Shown piece after piece: positions 20,946-30,224 of a DNA stretch of 64,000 bases. The notes beneath the pieces were generated by a model. The model was not told the DNA's origin. It saw nothing but the letters and a program-made list of their open reading frames with translations, and searched no databases. The first letter of the stretch is position 1, and each line of letters starts with the position of its first letter. A program made the translations under genes and the position numbers. The stretch is taken from positions 62,001-126,000 of the forward strand of contig JAFUTQ010000059.1 of assembly GCA_017484135.1 (NCBI GenBank), in the 5' to 3' direction. The stretch is from Lachnospiraceae bacterium. GTDB lineage: Bacteria > Bacillota > Clostridia > Lachnospirales > Lachnospiraceae.

Positions 20946-21953
20946 CTAATTCACCTGCCATGCTTTCGGAACGAAAAATTCCGAAAATTTTGCAATCGCG
21001 TACTGATCGGTCATGCCGGATATGTAATCACAAACGATCCGCTGGGGATCCTCCCCTGCTGCGATCATCCCGGTATACTGCGGGGGCAGCTCCTCCGGGT
21101 GCCCGATGTAGTACGAAAACAGCCGATTTAATACCTCCTCGACCTTTTTTTCCTCTGCTTTGGCGGTCGGATTGGTATAGACGTTCTGAAACATAAAGCT
21201 TCTGAGTCCACTCATGGCCTCATAGGCCTCCTCGGACATGATGATGTCGTTTTTGTCCAGGCTGCTGGTAATGATGTTGTGAATCAGAAAATCCAGCCGT
21301 TTGCCCGAATCTGCGCCGATGGCGCGGCGGATTTCCAGGGGAATGTCCTCCTCGGTCATGATTTTCGCCCGGATCGCATCATCGATATCATGGTGTATGT
21401 ATGCGATTTTGTCGGAAAACCGGACGATCTTTCCCTCCAGCGTATGGGGCATGGTGCTGGTCTGGTGATTTAAGATTCCGTCCCGCACCTCCCAGGTGAG
21501 GTTTAAGCCCTGCCCGTTTTTTTCCAGCCGTTCCACGATGCGGACGCTCTGCTCGCTGTGCCGGAAGCCGCCTTTGCAGAGGCGGTTTAATACGCGCTCA
21601 CCGGCATGCCCGAAGGGGGTATGTCCCAGATCGTGTCCCAGCGCGATGGCTTCTACCAGATCTTCGTTGAGCCGGAGCGCCTTGGCTATGGTTCTGGCAT
21701 TCTGGGACACCTCTAAGGTGTGGGACATGCGGGTGCGATAGTGATCTCCTTTGGGGGTAAGAAATACCTGTGTCTTGTTTTTGAGTCTCCGGAAGGCTTT
21801 GCAATGCAGGATTCTGTCCCGATCCCTCTGATAGACCGGACGGATATCGCACTGTGGCTCCGGTTTGTCACGCCCTTTGGAATTTACGCTCAAAGATGCA
21901 TAGGGACTGAGCATTTCCCGTTCCATCTGCTCCATTCGTTCCCGAATTGTCAT
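20946..21953 (-). CDS. dgt: dGTP triphosphohydrolase-like HD protein
   Basis: 335 residues. The HD metal site is visible in order: 'RMSHTLEVSQNARTIAK' (His), 'AIALGHDLGHTPFGHAGE' (HD), and a later Asp in 'HHDIDDAIRA'. These define the short (about 330-350 aa) dNTPase branch. It hydrolyses dGTP or other dNTPs to deoxynucleosides and triphosphate and so affects dNTP balance. First gene of the block that continues into dnaG-rpoD-trmK-nif3. The C-terminus overlaps an upstream in-frame ATG of dnaG but not its preferred start. Confidence 0.93.
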   Translation of the reverse strand: MTIRERMEQMEREMLSPYASLSVNSKGRDKPEPQCDIRPVYQRDRDRILHCKAFRRLKNKTQVFLTPKGDHYRTRMSHTLEVSQNARTIAKALRLNEDLVEAIALGHDLGHTPFGHAGERVLNRLCKGGFRHSEQSVRIVERLEKNGQGLNLTWEVRDGILNHQTSTMPHTLEGKIVRFSDKIAYIHHDIDDAIRAKIMTEEDIPLEIRRAIGADSGKRLDFLIHNIITSSLDKNDIIMSEEAYEAMSGLRSFMFQNVYTNPTAKAEEKKVEEVLNRLFSYYIGHPEELPPQYTGMIAAGEDPQRIVCDYISGMTDQYAIAKFSEFFVPKAWQVN

Positions 21954-22095
21954 GCTGCACTGCTCCTTCGCTCAATAGATTCTAATATCTCTACTATGAT
22001 TATTCTGCGTATTTTGCTTTTTTCCTTTTTTCGTGTGATGGTGGCTGGCAGCAAAAGCGTAAAAAAATCTGGCAAAAAAAATTTTAAAATTTTTC

Positions 22096-22124
22096 TTGAC
22101 ATTCATACATAAAAACGATAGAAT
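22096..22124 (+). promoter_or_regulatory. Promoter of tRNA-Leu(CAG)
   Basis: TTGACA at 22096-22101, a 17-base spacer, and TAGAAT at 22119-22124, ending 11 bases before the tRNA start. A near-consensus sigma-A promoter. Confidence 0.85.
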
Positions 22125-22135
22125 AACATTTGTTC

Positions 22136-22219
22136 GCAGAAGTGGCGGAATTGGCAGACGCGCAGGCTTCAGGTGCCTGTGGTAGCCATATCGTGTGGGT
22201 TCAAGTCCCATCTTCTGCA
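22136..22219 (+). tRNA. tRNA-Leu, anticodon CAG
   Basis: The acceptor GCAGAAG pairs with CTTCTGC, followed by discriminator A. The anticodon stem is CAGGC/GCCTG around loop TTCAGGT, giving CAG (reads CUG). A long variable arm (class II) and the T-loop GGTTCAAGTCC are present. The 3' CCA is not encoded. 84 nt. Confidence 0.95.
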
Positions 22220-22226
22220 TGAAAAG

Positions 22227-22250
22227 GCCCGGCTCAAAGCCGGGTACTTT
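22227..22250 (+). terminator. Terminator after tRNA-Leu(CAG)
   Basis: CCCGGCT (22228-22234) and AGCCGGG (22238-22244) form a 7-bp GC stem with a 3-base loop, followed by a T-rich stretch. Confidence 0.75.
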
Positions 22251-22253
22251 TAT

Positions 22254-22269
22254 ATGCGCAGGGGCGCAT
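22254..22269. repeat. 16-bp palindrome-like element downstream of a tRNA (copy 1)
   Basis: ATGCGC and GCGCAT arms around AGGG. The exact reverse complement of all 16 bases occurs at 45129-45144, just downstream of tRNA-Thr. A related sequence (GCAGGGGTGCATAAGG, against GCAGGGGCGCATGAGG here) follows tRNA-Ser at about 22479. Confidence 0.6.
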
Positions 22270-22349
22270 GAGGAAATGTTTCGGCTGTCGTCGAATGCTC
22301 CCTGCGCGGCGAGTAGAGAGAAAATCTTCCTACTCGATTACGTGCATAC

Positions 22350-22439
22350 GGAGAGTTATCGAAGTGGTCATAACGAGCCGAACTCGAAATGCGGTTGCCT
22401 CTGTTTGGGGGCACGTGGGTTCGAATCCCATGCTCTCCG
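22350..22439 (+). tRNA. tRNA-Ser, anticodon CGA
   Basis: Acceptor GGAGAGT pairs with GCTCTCC (one G-U), discriminator G. The loop CTCGAAA gives anticodon CGA (reads UCG). The anticodon stem has one A-G mismatch. A long variable arm and the T-loop GGTTCGAATCC are present. No encoded CCA. 90 nt. About 130 bases separate it from tRNA-Leu; they contain a small CGAGTAG/CTACTCG hairpin. Confidence 0.94.
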
Positions 22440-22443
22440 CTCC

Positions 22444-22475
22444 CGCCGCCGGCCATGTGCCTGCGGCGTTTTTTT
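22444..22475 (+). terminator. Terminator after tRNA-Ser(CGA)
   Basis: CGCCGC (22444-22449) pairs with GCGGCG (22463-22468), followed by seven Ts. It works in the plus direction only; the converging trkH gene ends 34 bases further on. Confidence 0.85.
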
Positions 22476-22508
22476 ATGGCAGGGGTGCATAAGGAAATGT
22501 TTCAGCTT

Positions 22509-23957
22509 TTAGTATTTCCTCCAGCATGACGGCAGAAGCAGGATCAGAATGGGGAACAGTTCCAGCCTGCCCGCCAGCATATCAAAAATGAATACACATT
22601 TGGAAAAACTGCTGTATACGGCAAAGCTGTGAGTCGGTCCCACCTGTCCGAGACCGGGACCGATGTTGTTTAACGTTGCCAGCACCCCAGTCACGTTCGT
22701 GGTAAAATCCAGATTGTCCACCGCAACAAGAAGGGTAGACACAATCAGAAGCACCGCATAAATCGCAGCATAGGCATTGGTGGTCTTGAGCGTCTCGTCC
22801 AGAAGCGGCTGCTCATCCAGATAGAGGTTTTTCACACGCTCGGGATGGATGATGGAGCGGATCTCCTTTCCGATGGACTTGATCAGAATCAGCACGCGGG
22901 ACACCTTGATGCCGCCGCCGGTACTGCCGGCACAGGCACCGACGATCATCAGAAGCACCAGAATGTTGCGCGACAGCTCCGGCCACTGATCAAAGTCCGT
23001 CGTGGAGAAGCCGCTGGTCGTGATGATGGAGGCAACCTGAAAGGCCGCATGCCGGGCGGAGGTGCGCACCGAACGATACATGGGAAAAATATTCCATGTG
23101 ATCATTGCAATGCTGGTAAAAATAATCAGCAGGTAATAGCGTACCTCCTCAAAGGAGAATATTTCCTTGAAATTTGCCGCCAGAATACAGAAGTAGACAT
23201 TATAATTGATGCCGCTCAAAATCATAAAGAGCGTGATCAGATTCTGCTGCAGGGGCGTAAAGGAGGCAGCGGAATCATTGTAAATTCCAAAGCCGCCGGT
23301 GCCGACGGTTCCAAAGCCCATCGTAAACGAATCAAACAGGCTCATCCCGCTCAGCAGAAAGCTGACAATCGTAATGACCGTAATCCCGATATAAATCAAG
23401 TATAAAAGCATGGCAGATGTCTGAAGCTTCGGCACGAATTTTCCCACCGACGGACCCGGGCTTTCAGCGCGCATCAGGTTGATGGAATGTGCCCCTGCCA
23501 TGGGCAGCACTGCCATGATAAAGACAAACACACCCATTCCGCCGATCCAGTGTGTAAAGCTTCGCCAAAAGAGGCTTGCCCTGGAGAGCGCCTCCACATC
23601 GGACAGAATGCTTGCCCCGGTGGTCGTAAAGCCGGACACCGTCTCAAACAACGCATCCACAAAATTCGGGATCTCTTCGGTAAAGACAAACGGCAGACAG
23701 CCGAAAATACTTAAGAAAAGCCACGCAAGGGCAACGGATGCAAAGCCCTCACGGATGTATACCTGTCCGTCGCGAAAATCCGACCGCCCCGCCTTGAGCA
23801 GAAAGCCCACAAGCAGACACAGCACGATGGTAAGCATATAGGAACTGCAGATTTTGTATTCGTGATACAGCAGACCGACTGCCATCGGAAAAAGCAGAAA
23901 TAACGCTTCAAATATCAGCACCCAGCCGATGATGTATCTTACTATTTTTAAGTTCAT
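22509..23957 (-). CDS. trkH: Potassium uptake channel subunit TrkH
   Basis: 482 residues with about ten hydrophobic segments in four M1-P-M2 repeats. The selectivity-filter loops are visible as 'GFTTTGAS', 'GTVGTGGFG', 'GACAGSTGGGIK' and 'TLNNIGPGLG'. The C-terminus 'MLAGRLELFPILILLLPSCW' is typical. It conducts K+ (or Na+) into the cell and is gated by the nucleotide-binding TrkA ring encoded immediately upstream; the ATG overlaps the trkA stop by four bases, so the pair is translated together. Confidence 0.95.
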   Translation of the reverse strand: MNLKIVRYIIGWVLIFEALFLLFPMAVGLLYHEYKICSSYMLTIVLCLLVGFLLKAGRSDFRDGQVYIREGFASVALAWLFLSIFGCLPFVFTEEIPNFVDALFETVSGFTTTGASILSDVEALSRASLFWRSFTHWIGGMGVFVFIMAVLPMAGAHSINLMRAESPGPSVGKFVPKLQTSAMLLYLIYIGITVITIVSFLLSGMSLFDSFTMGFGTVGTGGFGIYNDSAASFTPLQQNLITLFMILSGINYNVYFCILAANFKEIFSFEEVRYYLLIIFTSIAMITWNIFPMYRSVRTSARHAAFQVASIITTSGFSTTDFDQWPELSRNILVLLMIVGACAGSTGGGIKVSRVLILIKSIGKEIRSIIHPERVKNLYLDEQPLLDETLKTTNAYAAIYAVLLIVSTLLVAVDNLDFTTNVTGVLATLNNIGPGLGQVGPTHSFAVYSSFSKCVFIFDMLAGRLELFPILILLLPSCWRKY

Positions 23958-25315
23958 GTCTCTAAGATATCCTTTATGTCATTGTATTGGTTGCGAATCG
24001 ACAGTATCAGTACGTTGTCCCCGACCCGAATCTCATCCCTTCCGGTGGGAATCAAAACACGCTCGTTTCTGGTAATGGAACAGATGATCAGGTCGGGTTT
24101 TAGGTTCAGCTGCGAGAGCGGAACATTCGTTACCGGTGAGTTTTCTGTGATAAAATACACCAGTGCTTTGGCTTTTTTATTCTTCAGCGGGAAGATATTT
24201 TCAATATTCCCGCCGGTGTTATGCTGCATGGAGCGCGCATATTTTACGATGTAATCCGCAGTCAGAAGCCCCGGAAACACCGCATGATCCAGCTGGATAT
24301 CCTGCATGACATCACTGTAATTTAACCGATGCAGCTTGGTAATGGTTCTGGCATGGGACACCCGTCTGGCAAAGAGCGTCAGAAGCACATTTTCCTCGTC
24401 AATCCCCGTCAGCGAAGCAAATGCTCCCACGCCGCCGAGCCCTTCCCGAAGCAAAAGCCGTTCATCGGAGCCGTCGCCGTTGATCACGACCGCCCGCGGA
24501 AGCTCCTCGTTCAGGAAATGGCAGCGTTCTTCGTCCGATTCCAGAATTTTCGTGCGCACCCCGGTTTCGAGCAGGCGTTTGGCCAGATAAAAGCCAATGG
24601 TGCTGCCGCCCACGATCATGGCTGATTTTAGCGGATGCCGATTGACGCCCGTTTTGTAGAAAAAGTGCGTGGCATCCTTTGGGGTGGCGGACAGGATCAG
24701 CTCATCGTCCTCGGAAAGCACTTCATCCGGCGATGGAATAAAAATATCACGCTTGCGCTGGATGGCACAGATCAGGATATTGCACTTGAACTTTGTCCGG
24801 ACAGATGCAACCGTCATAGAAACCAGCGGACTGTCCTTGGTTATGATCAGATGGAGCAGCTCTGTGCGCCCCCGCGCAAAGGTATCCACCGACACAGCGT
24901 CGGGATACTGAAATTTTCTCGCAATTTCCGCCGATGCGATCAGCTCCGGATTGATGATCATTGCCAATCCCAGCTCCCGCCGCAGATAACTGGTCTCTGT
25001 GTTGTAGACCGGATTTCGCACGCGGGCGATCGTGCGGCAGTAGCGATCCGAGCGTTTTGCCATGACGCAGCATAAAAGATTCTGTTCATCCGAGCCGGTC
25101 ACCGCAATCAAAAGGTCGGTGTGTTCAATGCCCGCCCGGAGAAGCACCTGATAGTTCACGCCGTCTCCGACGATTCCCAAAACGTCCTGTTCCTCCGTAA
25201 GGACATCGATCTTGTTTTTGTCTTTGTCAATAACGACAATATTGTGTTTTTCGGCGCGCAGCTTTTCCGAGAGGGCGTATCCCACATTGCCGCAGCCGAC
25301 GATGATGATGTTCAT
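23954..25315 (-). CDS. trkA: Trk system regulatory subunit TrkA
   Basis: 453 residues with two RCK modules. Each half begins with a Rossmann nucleotide-binding motif: 'IIVGCGNVGYALSEKL' at the N-terminus and 'MIVGGSTIGFYLAKRL' at about 230. Each is followed by a C-terminal subdomain. It forms a cytosolic ring that binds NAD(H)/ATP-type ligands and gates TrkH. It lies directly upstream of trkH with overlapping codons. A gene for a cyclic-di-GMP-type protein ends 9 bases upstream, but with no functional link that I can see. Confidence 0.94.
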   Translation of the reverse strand: MNIIIVGCGNVGYALSEKLRAEKHNIVVIDKDKNKIDVLTEEQDVLGIVGDGVNYQVLLRAGIEHTDLLIAVTGSDEQNLLCCVMAKRSDRYCRTIARVRNPVYNTETSYLRRELGLAMIINPELIASAEIARKFQYPDAVSVDTFARGRTELLHLIITKDSPLVSMTVASVRTKFKCNILICAIQRKRDIFIPSPDEVLSEDDELILSATPKDATHFFYKTGVNRHPLKSAMIVGGSTIGFYLAKRLLETGVRTKILESDEERCHFLNEELPRAVVINGDGSDERLLLREGLGGVGAFASLTGIDEENVLLTLFARRVSHARTITKLHRLNYSDVMQDIQLDHAVFPGLLTADYIVKYARSMQHNTGGNIENIFPLKNKKAKALVYFITENSPVTNVPLSQLNLKPDLIICSITRNERVLIPTGRDEIRVGDNVLILSIRNQYNDIKDILET

Positions 25316-25324
25316 AAATTAACC

Positions 25325-27022
25325 TCACTCCTGTTCTATTCCATCCAGGTATAGTTCCGCAAACTCTTCCGCAGGCAGCGGCTTGGAAAAGTAATAGCCC
25401 TGTATGATTTCGCAGCCCATCTGCTTCAGATAGTCATACTGCGCTGCAATCTCCACTCCCTCCGCGATAACCGGAACCTCGAGAAATTCCGCCATATCCA
25501 TAATCAGCTTTACCATGCGGAGAGCTTTTTGATCCTCGTGAATGTGCCGGATAAAGCTGATATCCAGCTTGAGCACATCCACAGGCATGGTCGTAAGAAC
25601 ATTCAGTGTGGAATATCCCGAGCCGAAATCGTCCATCTCGATCCGGAACCCATTCTCGCGGAGGGTTTCGACCGCCTCCGTGATCTGATCTGTGTCACTC
25701 GTGTAAGCGGATTCCGTAATTTCAAGCAAAAGCTGCTCCTGCGTGAGTCCATTCTCTTCTAACAAATCATTGAGAAACTCATCCAGATCCCGGTCATACA
25801 AATCAATGCGGGATACATTCACGGAAACGGGAACTGTGATGTCGGATTCTTTTTTCCATTTCCCAAGCTGCTCTGCCACCTCCCGCCACACATAGTGATC
25901 CAGATAGCTGATCAGACCGTTTTCCTCAAAAACCGGCAGAAATACCTCGGGCTTTATCATCCCAAGCTTGGGATGTTTCCAGCGAACCAAAGCCTCTGCA
26001 CTGCATATGAATGGTTCCTCTCCCGCAATGTTGTACTTCGGCTGATAGTAAACGCAAAACTGCTTCTGCTCCAATGCCTCATGCATGTCGCCGATCAGGC
26101 GCTCCATGAAAATAGACCGATCCCTGAGCGCCATGTCATAATAGGCGATGTCCCTCATATAATTCCCGCGCAGGGTGTTGCAGGCAAACCGCGCATCAGA
26201 AAAGCGCTGCTCCATTAGAATTTCACGCTCTACCTTTGCATAGACTCCGATGCGGAGACGCAGATGCAGGGACTTGGACAATTCGCTCAACGCCCCGTTT
26301 ACCATCTGTACCAATTCTTCGTAATTCTCATGATGCTCCAGATAAATAAAAAATGTATCGGCCTCGCTTCGACAGGCAAGCCCTTCCTTCCCCGAGAGAA
26401 ATTCCCGGATCACATCTCCGATCACCTGAAGCACCTGATCCCCGAAGTTCCGCCCATGGATTTCATTTACGAGATGAAAATGCTCCACATTCAAAATGAC
26501 CGCATCCGTCTTTAATTCGGGATTGTATTTATCCATCATTTCCGCATATTCATAGAAAAATGCCTGACTGTACAGATTTGTAAGCTCATCCCGCTCGGCA
26601 GAATAGATAAAATTCCGGTCCTCTGAGAGTTCAATGGTCCGCATGACCCTGGCACGGATAACCTCCGGCAGCCCGTAAGGCTTCTTGATAAAATCAGCCG
26701 CTCCGAGAGTCAGGCATTTTACCTCGGAATCTCCTTCTGCGGTCAGGACAATGATCGGAATATGCTTCAGCTTTTCGTCCGCCTGCAAAATCTCCATCAA
26801 CTCAAATCCGTTCATTTCCGGCATCATGATATCCAGAAGGATCACGGAAATCATGGATGCGTTTTCCCGGATGATTTCCAACCCCTCTCTGCCGTTTACC
26901 GCATACAGGATATTGTATTCTTCCTTCAGAATATTCCCCAGCACCTCGCGGTTGATGAACTCATCCTCAACAATCAGGACGAAACGCCTGATCTTTTTTT
27001 TGTCATTGAATTTCGTTTGCAT
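25325..27022 (-). CDS. Response regulator with degenerate GGDEF and intact EAL domain
   Basis: 565 residues: receiver domain (about 12-135; 'VILLDIMMPEMNGFELM' with the phospho-Asp), a GGDEF-like domain (about 150-290) in which the signature is replaced by 'RSEADTFF', then an EAL domain. The EAL site looks active: 'SAEALVRWKHP', 'VNVSRIDL', 'LEITES', 'EMDDFGSGYS' and 'VIAEGVE'. So it should hydrolyse cyclic di-GMP rather than make it, with the dead GGDEF perhaps sensing GTP. It lies 18 bases downstream of the hybrid sensor kinase gene and is probably its output partner, linking that kinase to c-di-GMP. RBS: GGGAG before the ATG. Confidence 0.88.
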   Translation of the reverse strand: MQTKFNDKKKIRRFVLIVEDEFINREVLGNILKEEYNILYAVNGREGLEIIRENASMISVILLDIMMPEMNGFELMEILQADEKLKHIPIIVLTAEGDSEVKCLTLGAADFIKKPYGLPEVIRARVMRTIELSEDRNFIYSAERDELTNLYSQAFFYEYAEMMDKYNPELKTDAVILNVEHFHLVNEIHGRNFGDQVLQVIGDVIREFLSGKEGLACRSEADTFFIYLEHHENYEELVQMVNGALSELSKSLHLRLRIGVYAKVEREILMEQRFSDARFACNTLRGNYMRDIAYYDMALRDRSIFMERLIGDMHEALEQKQFCVYYQPKYNIAGEEPFICSAEALVRWKHPKLGMIKPEVFLPVFEENGLISYLDHYVWREVAEQLGKWKKESDITVPVSVNVSRIDLYDRDLDEFLNDLLEENGLTQEQLLLEITESAYTSDTDQITEAVETLRENGFRIEMDDFGSGYSTLNVLTTMPVDVLKLDISFIRHIHEDQKALRMVKLIMDMAEFLEVPVIAEGVEIAAQYDYLKQMGCEIIQGYYFSKPLPAEEFAELYLDGIEQE

Positions 27023-27039
27023 ATGTATTCTCCCTCTGC

Positions 27040-29220
27040 TTAGGTAGCTTCATTCTGAAGCACTTCCGTCAACGTGCTTATCATATGATTCGCATCAATC
27101 GGCTTGGCAATGTGTCCGTTCATCCCGGCATCACGCGCCTTTTGTACATCCTCCGAAAACGCATTCGCCGTCATCGCAATGATCGGAATATTCGATATAG
27201 CAGAATCCGGCAGCCTTCTGATTGCCCTTGCCGCGTCATATCCGTTCATGACAGGCATCTGAATGTCCATGAGAACAGCGTCAAAATGCCCCGGCTCCGC
27301 GGCAGAAACCTTTTCCACCGCCTCCTGTCCGTTTACGGCAACCTCGACCGCAAATCCGTTGTTCTGCAAAAGCATCGTTGCAATCTCCCGGTTGATTTCC
27401 ATATCCTCCACAAGAAGAAGCCTCCTGTTTTTGACATCCGGTTTCAAATCCCCGGATTTCTTTTTCTCATTTTTTTTCTTTTCCGGTGCTTGCTCCAGAA
27501 GCCGGAAGGAAAGATGGACAACAAATTCCGTTCCCGCTCCCGGCGCTGTGTGTACCGAGATATCCCCGCCCATCATATCTACAATGCTTTTTGTGATCGC
27601 CATACCAAGACCCGTACCCTGAATGCCGCTGACGGTCGATGTGCGTTCCCGCTCAAATGCTTCAAACACCTTCGCAGCAAACTCCTCCGTCATTCCGATT
27701 CCGCTGTCCTTGACGGAAAGCTCATACCCTGCGGTTCCCTCAGCTTCACTTTGCGTCTGTGTCAGCACGACCGAAACGCTGCCGTCTTCCGGGGTAAATT
27801 TGTAGGCATTGCTGACCAGATTCAGAAGGACTCTGTTCAGTCGGTTCTCATCGCAGTATACTGCCTTGTTTCGTATGTGTTCATAGTCCACCGTATAATG
27901 GATTCTCTTTTCCTTCATCTGTGTCGCGAACATATCGCGGAGACCGCCCATGATCTTTTCCAGATCTGCAGGCACATCCTCCAGCTCCATTTTCCCACTC
28001 TCAATCCTGCTCATCTCCAGTACGTCATTGATCAGCGCAAGCAGGTGCTGGCTTGACCCTTTGATCTTTTTGAGATATTGTTTCATTTCCGGAAGACTTT
28101 TCTCCCCCTGCTCCGCAAGGTTCGTATATCCGATAATGGCATTCATCGGCGTCCGGATATCATGGGACATATTGGAAAGAAACACACTTTTGGCCCTGCT
28201 GCTTTCCTCTGCCTTTTCTTTCGCCCAAAGCAGCTCCTCCTTCTGCCGGTCTATGATTTCAAGCTTTTCCTGAAGTTCCTTGGAATACGCATCCTTCTCC
28301 CTCATGTTTCTGCTTTGCAATATCAGAAATGCCACCAGAAACGCCACCAGAATCAGGATTGCAAAAAAGACCGCCCCAACCCACGGATGGCTTTTGATCA
28401 TCCCTTTCAAAGTCATGCTCTGGTACCGGTGGCTGACCCATTTCCGGTCCAGTTCATTGAGCCGGCCTTCCTTTTGCATGTCACTGATTACCTCATCCAT
28501 GCGAGCCTTCAGCTCCTCATTTTCCGGGGAAAGGGCAATCGCCCCGTAGACATGGCTGACGGCATAGCTTGGCATCACATCGGTCAGGTTCGTTTTGTTT
28601 AAGAATACACTGCCCACCTGTATGGGGCAGATAGCAAACTCATACTCGCCGCTTTTCAGTCCCTCAAAAACCTCAGCGTAGGAATCCAGATAGGTAATTC
28701 CGTCCCCCAATTCCAGCTCGGGGAGCTGATGGAGTGAAACGACCCGTCTCCCGTACAGCTCTGCAACAGACGAAACGGATTCCCGCCCGTAAACAACATA
28801 CTGTTTCTCAAAGGTCGGAATCGTCGCAATCATGCCGCTGCTTTCTGTCACAAGATCTGTCTCCATGTTCAGTATGGCATCCGCATCTCCGGCGAGAAGA
28901 CGCTCGTTTGCACTTGTCCAGTCCATCAGCTCCAGATCGAGATTCATCTGAAGCCGATTTGCAATCTCGGCAATCAGCTCCACATCCAGACCGGCATATT
29001 CTCCATTGTCGTCCACATAAGAAAACGGCTCATAATCAATATCCGTAACGACACGCAGAGTCTCTTCATAGCTGTTGTCCGCATGAACCGTTACCGTCGG
29101 TTCCGGCTTAAAAGCGTCTGACAGATACAGAAAAATACATAACATAACTGCCAAAAGCACCACAAGACAGCTTCCGCCTATGAGCAATATATTCCGTTTT
29201 GAATCATTTCCCCGCATCAT
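27040..29220 (-). CDS. Hybrid sensor histidine kinase with an extracellular solute-binding domain
   Basis: 726 residues from the ATG at 29220, which has GGGAGGTG upstream (an in-frame ATG at 29256 also exists). Order: a membrane segment (about 10-30), a periplasmic-binding-protein type 3 domain (about 45-275, amino-acid/polar-ligand type: 'VVTDIDYEPFSYVDDNGEYA'), a second membrane segment (about 290-312), a coiled coil, HisKA with 'FLSNMSHDIRTPMNAIIGY', HATPase ('DSGIGM', 'GTGLGMAI'), and a C-terminal receiver ('AVLMDIQMPVMNGYDA'). It senses a small external ligand and relays phosphate internally. It pairs with the REC-EAL protein just downstream; the OmpR-type regulator at 29388 is divergent. 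Confidence 0.9.
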   Translation of the reverse strand: MMRGNDSKRNILLIGGSCLVVLLAVMLCIFLYLSDAFKPEPTVTVHADNSYEETLRVVTDIDYEPFSYVDDNGEYAGLDVELIAEIANRLQMNLDLELMDWTSANERLLAGDADAILNMETDLVTESSGMIATIPTFEKQYVVYGRESVSSVAELYGRRVVSLHQLPELELGDGITYLDSYAEVFEGLKSGEYEFAICPIQVGSVFLNKTNLTDVMPSYAVSHVYGAIALSPENEELKARMDEVISDMQKEGRLNELDRKWVSHRYQSMTLKGMIKSHPWVGAVFFAILILVAFLVAFLILQSRNMREKDAYSKELQEKLEIIDRQKEELLWAKEKAEESSRAKSVFLSNMSHDIRTPMNAIIGYTNLAEQGEKSLPEMKQYLKKIKGSSQHLLALINDVLEMSRIESGKMELEDVPADLEKIMGGLRDMFATQMKEKRIHYTVDYEHIRNKAVYCDENRLNRVLLNLVSNAYKFTPEDGSVSVVLTQTQSEAEGTAGYELSVKDSGIGMTEEFAAKVFEAFERERTSTVSGIQGTGLGMAITKSIVDMMGGDISVHTAPGAGTEFVVHLSFRLLEQAPEKKKNEKKKSGDLKPDVKNRRLLLVEDMEINREIATMLLQNNGFAVEVAVNGQEAVEKVSAAEPGHFDAVLMDIQMPVMNGYDAARAIRRLPDSAISNIPIIAMTANAFSEDVQKARDAGMNGHIAKPIDANHMISTLTEVLQNEAT

Positions 29221-29326
29221 CCCGCGTCGCACCTCCCATGCTGTCTGCAAAAGCAAACTGTATCAGACAATTATAACAAGTTTGTCGGATAAAATCAACG
29301 CGTCATGTGAAATCGTATCGTCTGCA

Positions 29327-29355
29327 TTGAAAAATCAAGATGCCTGTGCTATCGT
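29327..29355 (+). promoter_or_regulatory. Candidate promoter of the response-regulator gene at 29388
   Basis: TTGAAA at 29327-29332, a 17-base spacer, TATCGT at 29350-29355, 33 bases before the ATG. Good -35 hexamer, moderate -10. Confidence 0.5.
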
Positions 29356-29387
29356 AAAGCCATCTGTTTGATTATGGGAGCGAAAAA

Positions 29388-30065
29388 ATGGCAAAAACAA
29401 TTTTAATCATTGAGGATGATGTGGAAATCAACGATATGCTGCGGATTCTGCTCCGTCAGAACGGCTATGAGACAATCAGCGCCTATTCGGGCACCGAAGG
29501 AATTCTCGCACATAGCAGCAAGGTTGATCTGATTCTTTTGGATCTCATGCTGCCGGGGAAAAGCGGCGAGGATATTATCTCTGAGCTGAAGGCAAAGCAC
29601 CCGGTACCGATTCTTGTCATGAGTGCGCTTCACGAGGTATCGAAAAAGGTGGAGCTGTTTTCTCTTGGCGCCGATGATTATGTGACCAAGCCCTTTCACA
29701 ACGAGGAGCTGCTTGCCAGAATCGCGGTTCGTCTGAAAAATAATCGCGCTCCTTCTTCCTCCGATCTGCTTACCTTCCGGGAGCTTGTGTTGAATCCGGC
29801 CGACTTTTCCGTTTCCTGCAACGGCAGACCGATCGAGCTTTCCAGACATGAATTTGCCCTGCTGCAGCTTCTGATGGAGAATTCGAACCGCACCTGTACG
29901 AAAAGCATGATCTATGACACGGTGTGGGATTATGAAAATTCTGCCGATGACAATACGCTGAATGTGCATATCAGTAAGCTGCGGAAAAAGTTAAAGGAGT
30001 GCGCTCCGGGGACGGATTACATTGAGACGGTGTGGGGAATCGGGTATCGTCTGAAAAAAAATTGA
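29388..30065 (+). CDS. OmpR-family response regulator of an ABC-exporter operon
   Basis: 225 residues: a receiver domain with 'DLILLDLMLPGKSGEDI' (phospho-Asp about 52) and a winged-helix DNA-binding domain ('ELSRHEFALLQLLMENSNR', 'DDNTLNVHISKLRKKL', 'TVWGIGYRL'). The cognate kinase is probably the one at 32290, three genes on, with the ABC transporter genes between them; such split two-component sets are typical of peptide-antibiotic or lantibiotic defence operons. Four TTAAG repeats spaced 11-12 bp upstream of the ABC gene are a plausible binding site. Confidence 0.92.
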   Translation: MAKTILIIEDDVEINDMLRILLRQNGYETISAYSGTEGILAHSSKVDLILLDLMLPGKSGEDIISELKAKHPVPILVMSALHEVSKKVELFSLGADDYVTKPFHNEELLARIAVRLKNNRAPSSSDLLTFRELVLNPADFSVSCNGRPIELSRHEFALLQLLMENSNRTCTKSMIYDTVWDYENSADDNTLNVHISKLRKKLKECAPGTDYIETVWGIGYRLKKN

Positions 30066-30071
30066 GTTCTG

Positions 30072-30213
30072 GACGCTGTCGGCACGATGGGTTATTCTTC
30101 CGGGCACGCTCTCGCTACGCGAAAAACGTAGCGGTACTAGGCTTGCAAAATACGCAAGCCAAGAACCGACGTTTTTCAAGTGCCCCGAAGAATAACCCAT
30201 CGTGCCGACAGCT
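30072..30213. repeat. Repeat family A, copy 1 (nested palindrome, ~140 bp)
   Basis: Outer arms 30076-30100 and 30187-30211 are perfectly complementary over 25 bp. The ~86-bp core holds two further hairpins (CGCTACG/CGTAGCG and GGCTTGC/GCAAGCC) and an inner GGGCAC/GTGCCC pair. The core is almost identical to copy 2 at 44780-44927. It sits between the response regulator and the ABC ATPase gene. Comparison with copy 2 points to the minus strand as the structured strand. Confidence 0.9.
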
Positions 30214-30224
30214 GTCAAATTTCT

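Noticed and set aside
22195..22512. Open frames over the tRNA-Leu/tRNA-Ser region
   Set aside because: They run across both tRNA genes and their terminators.
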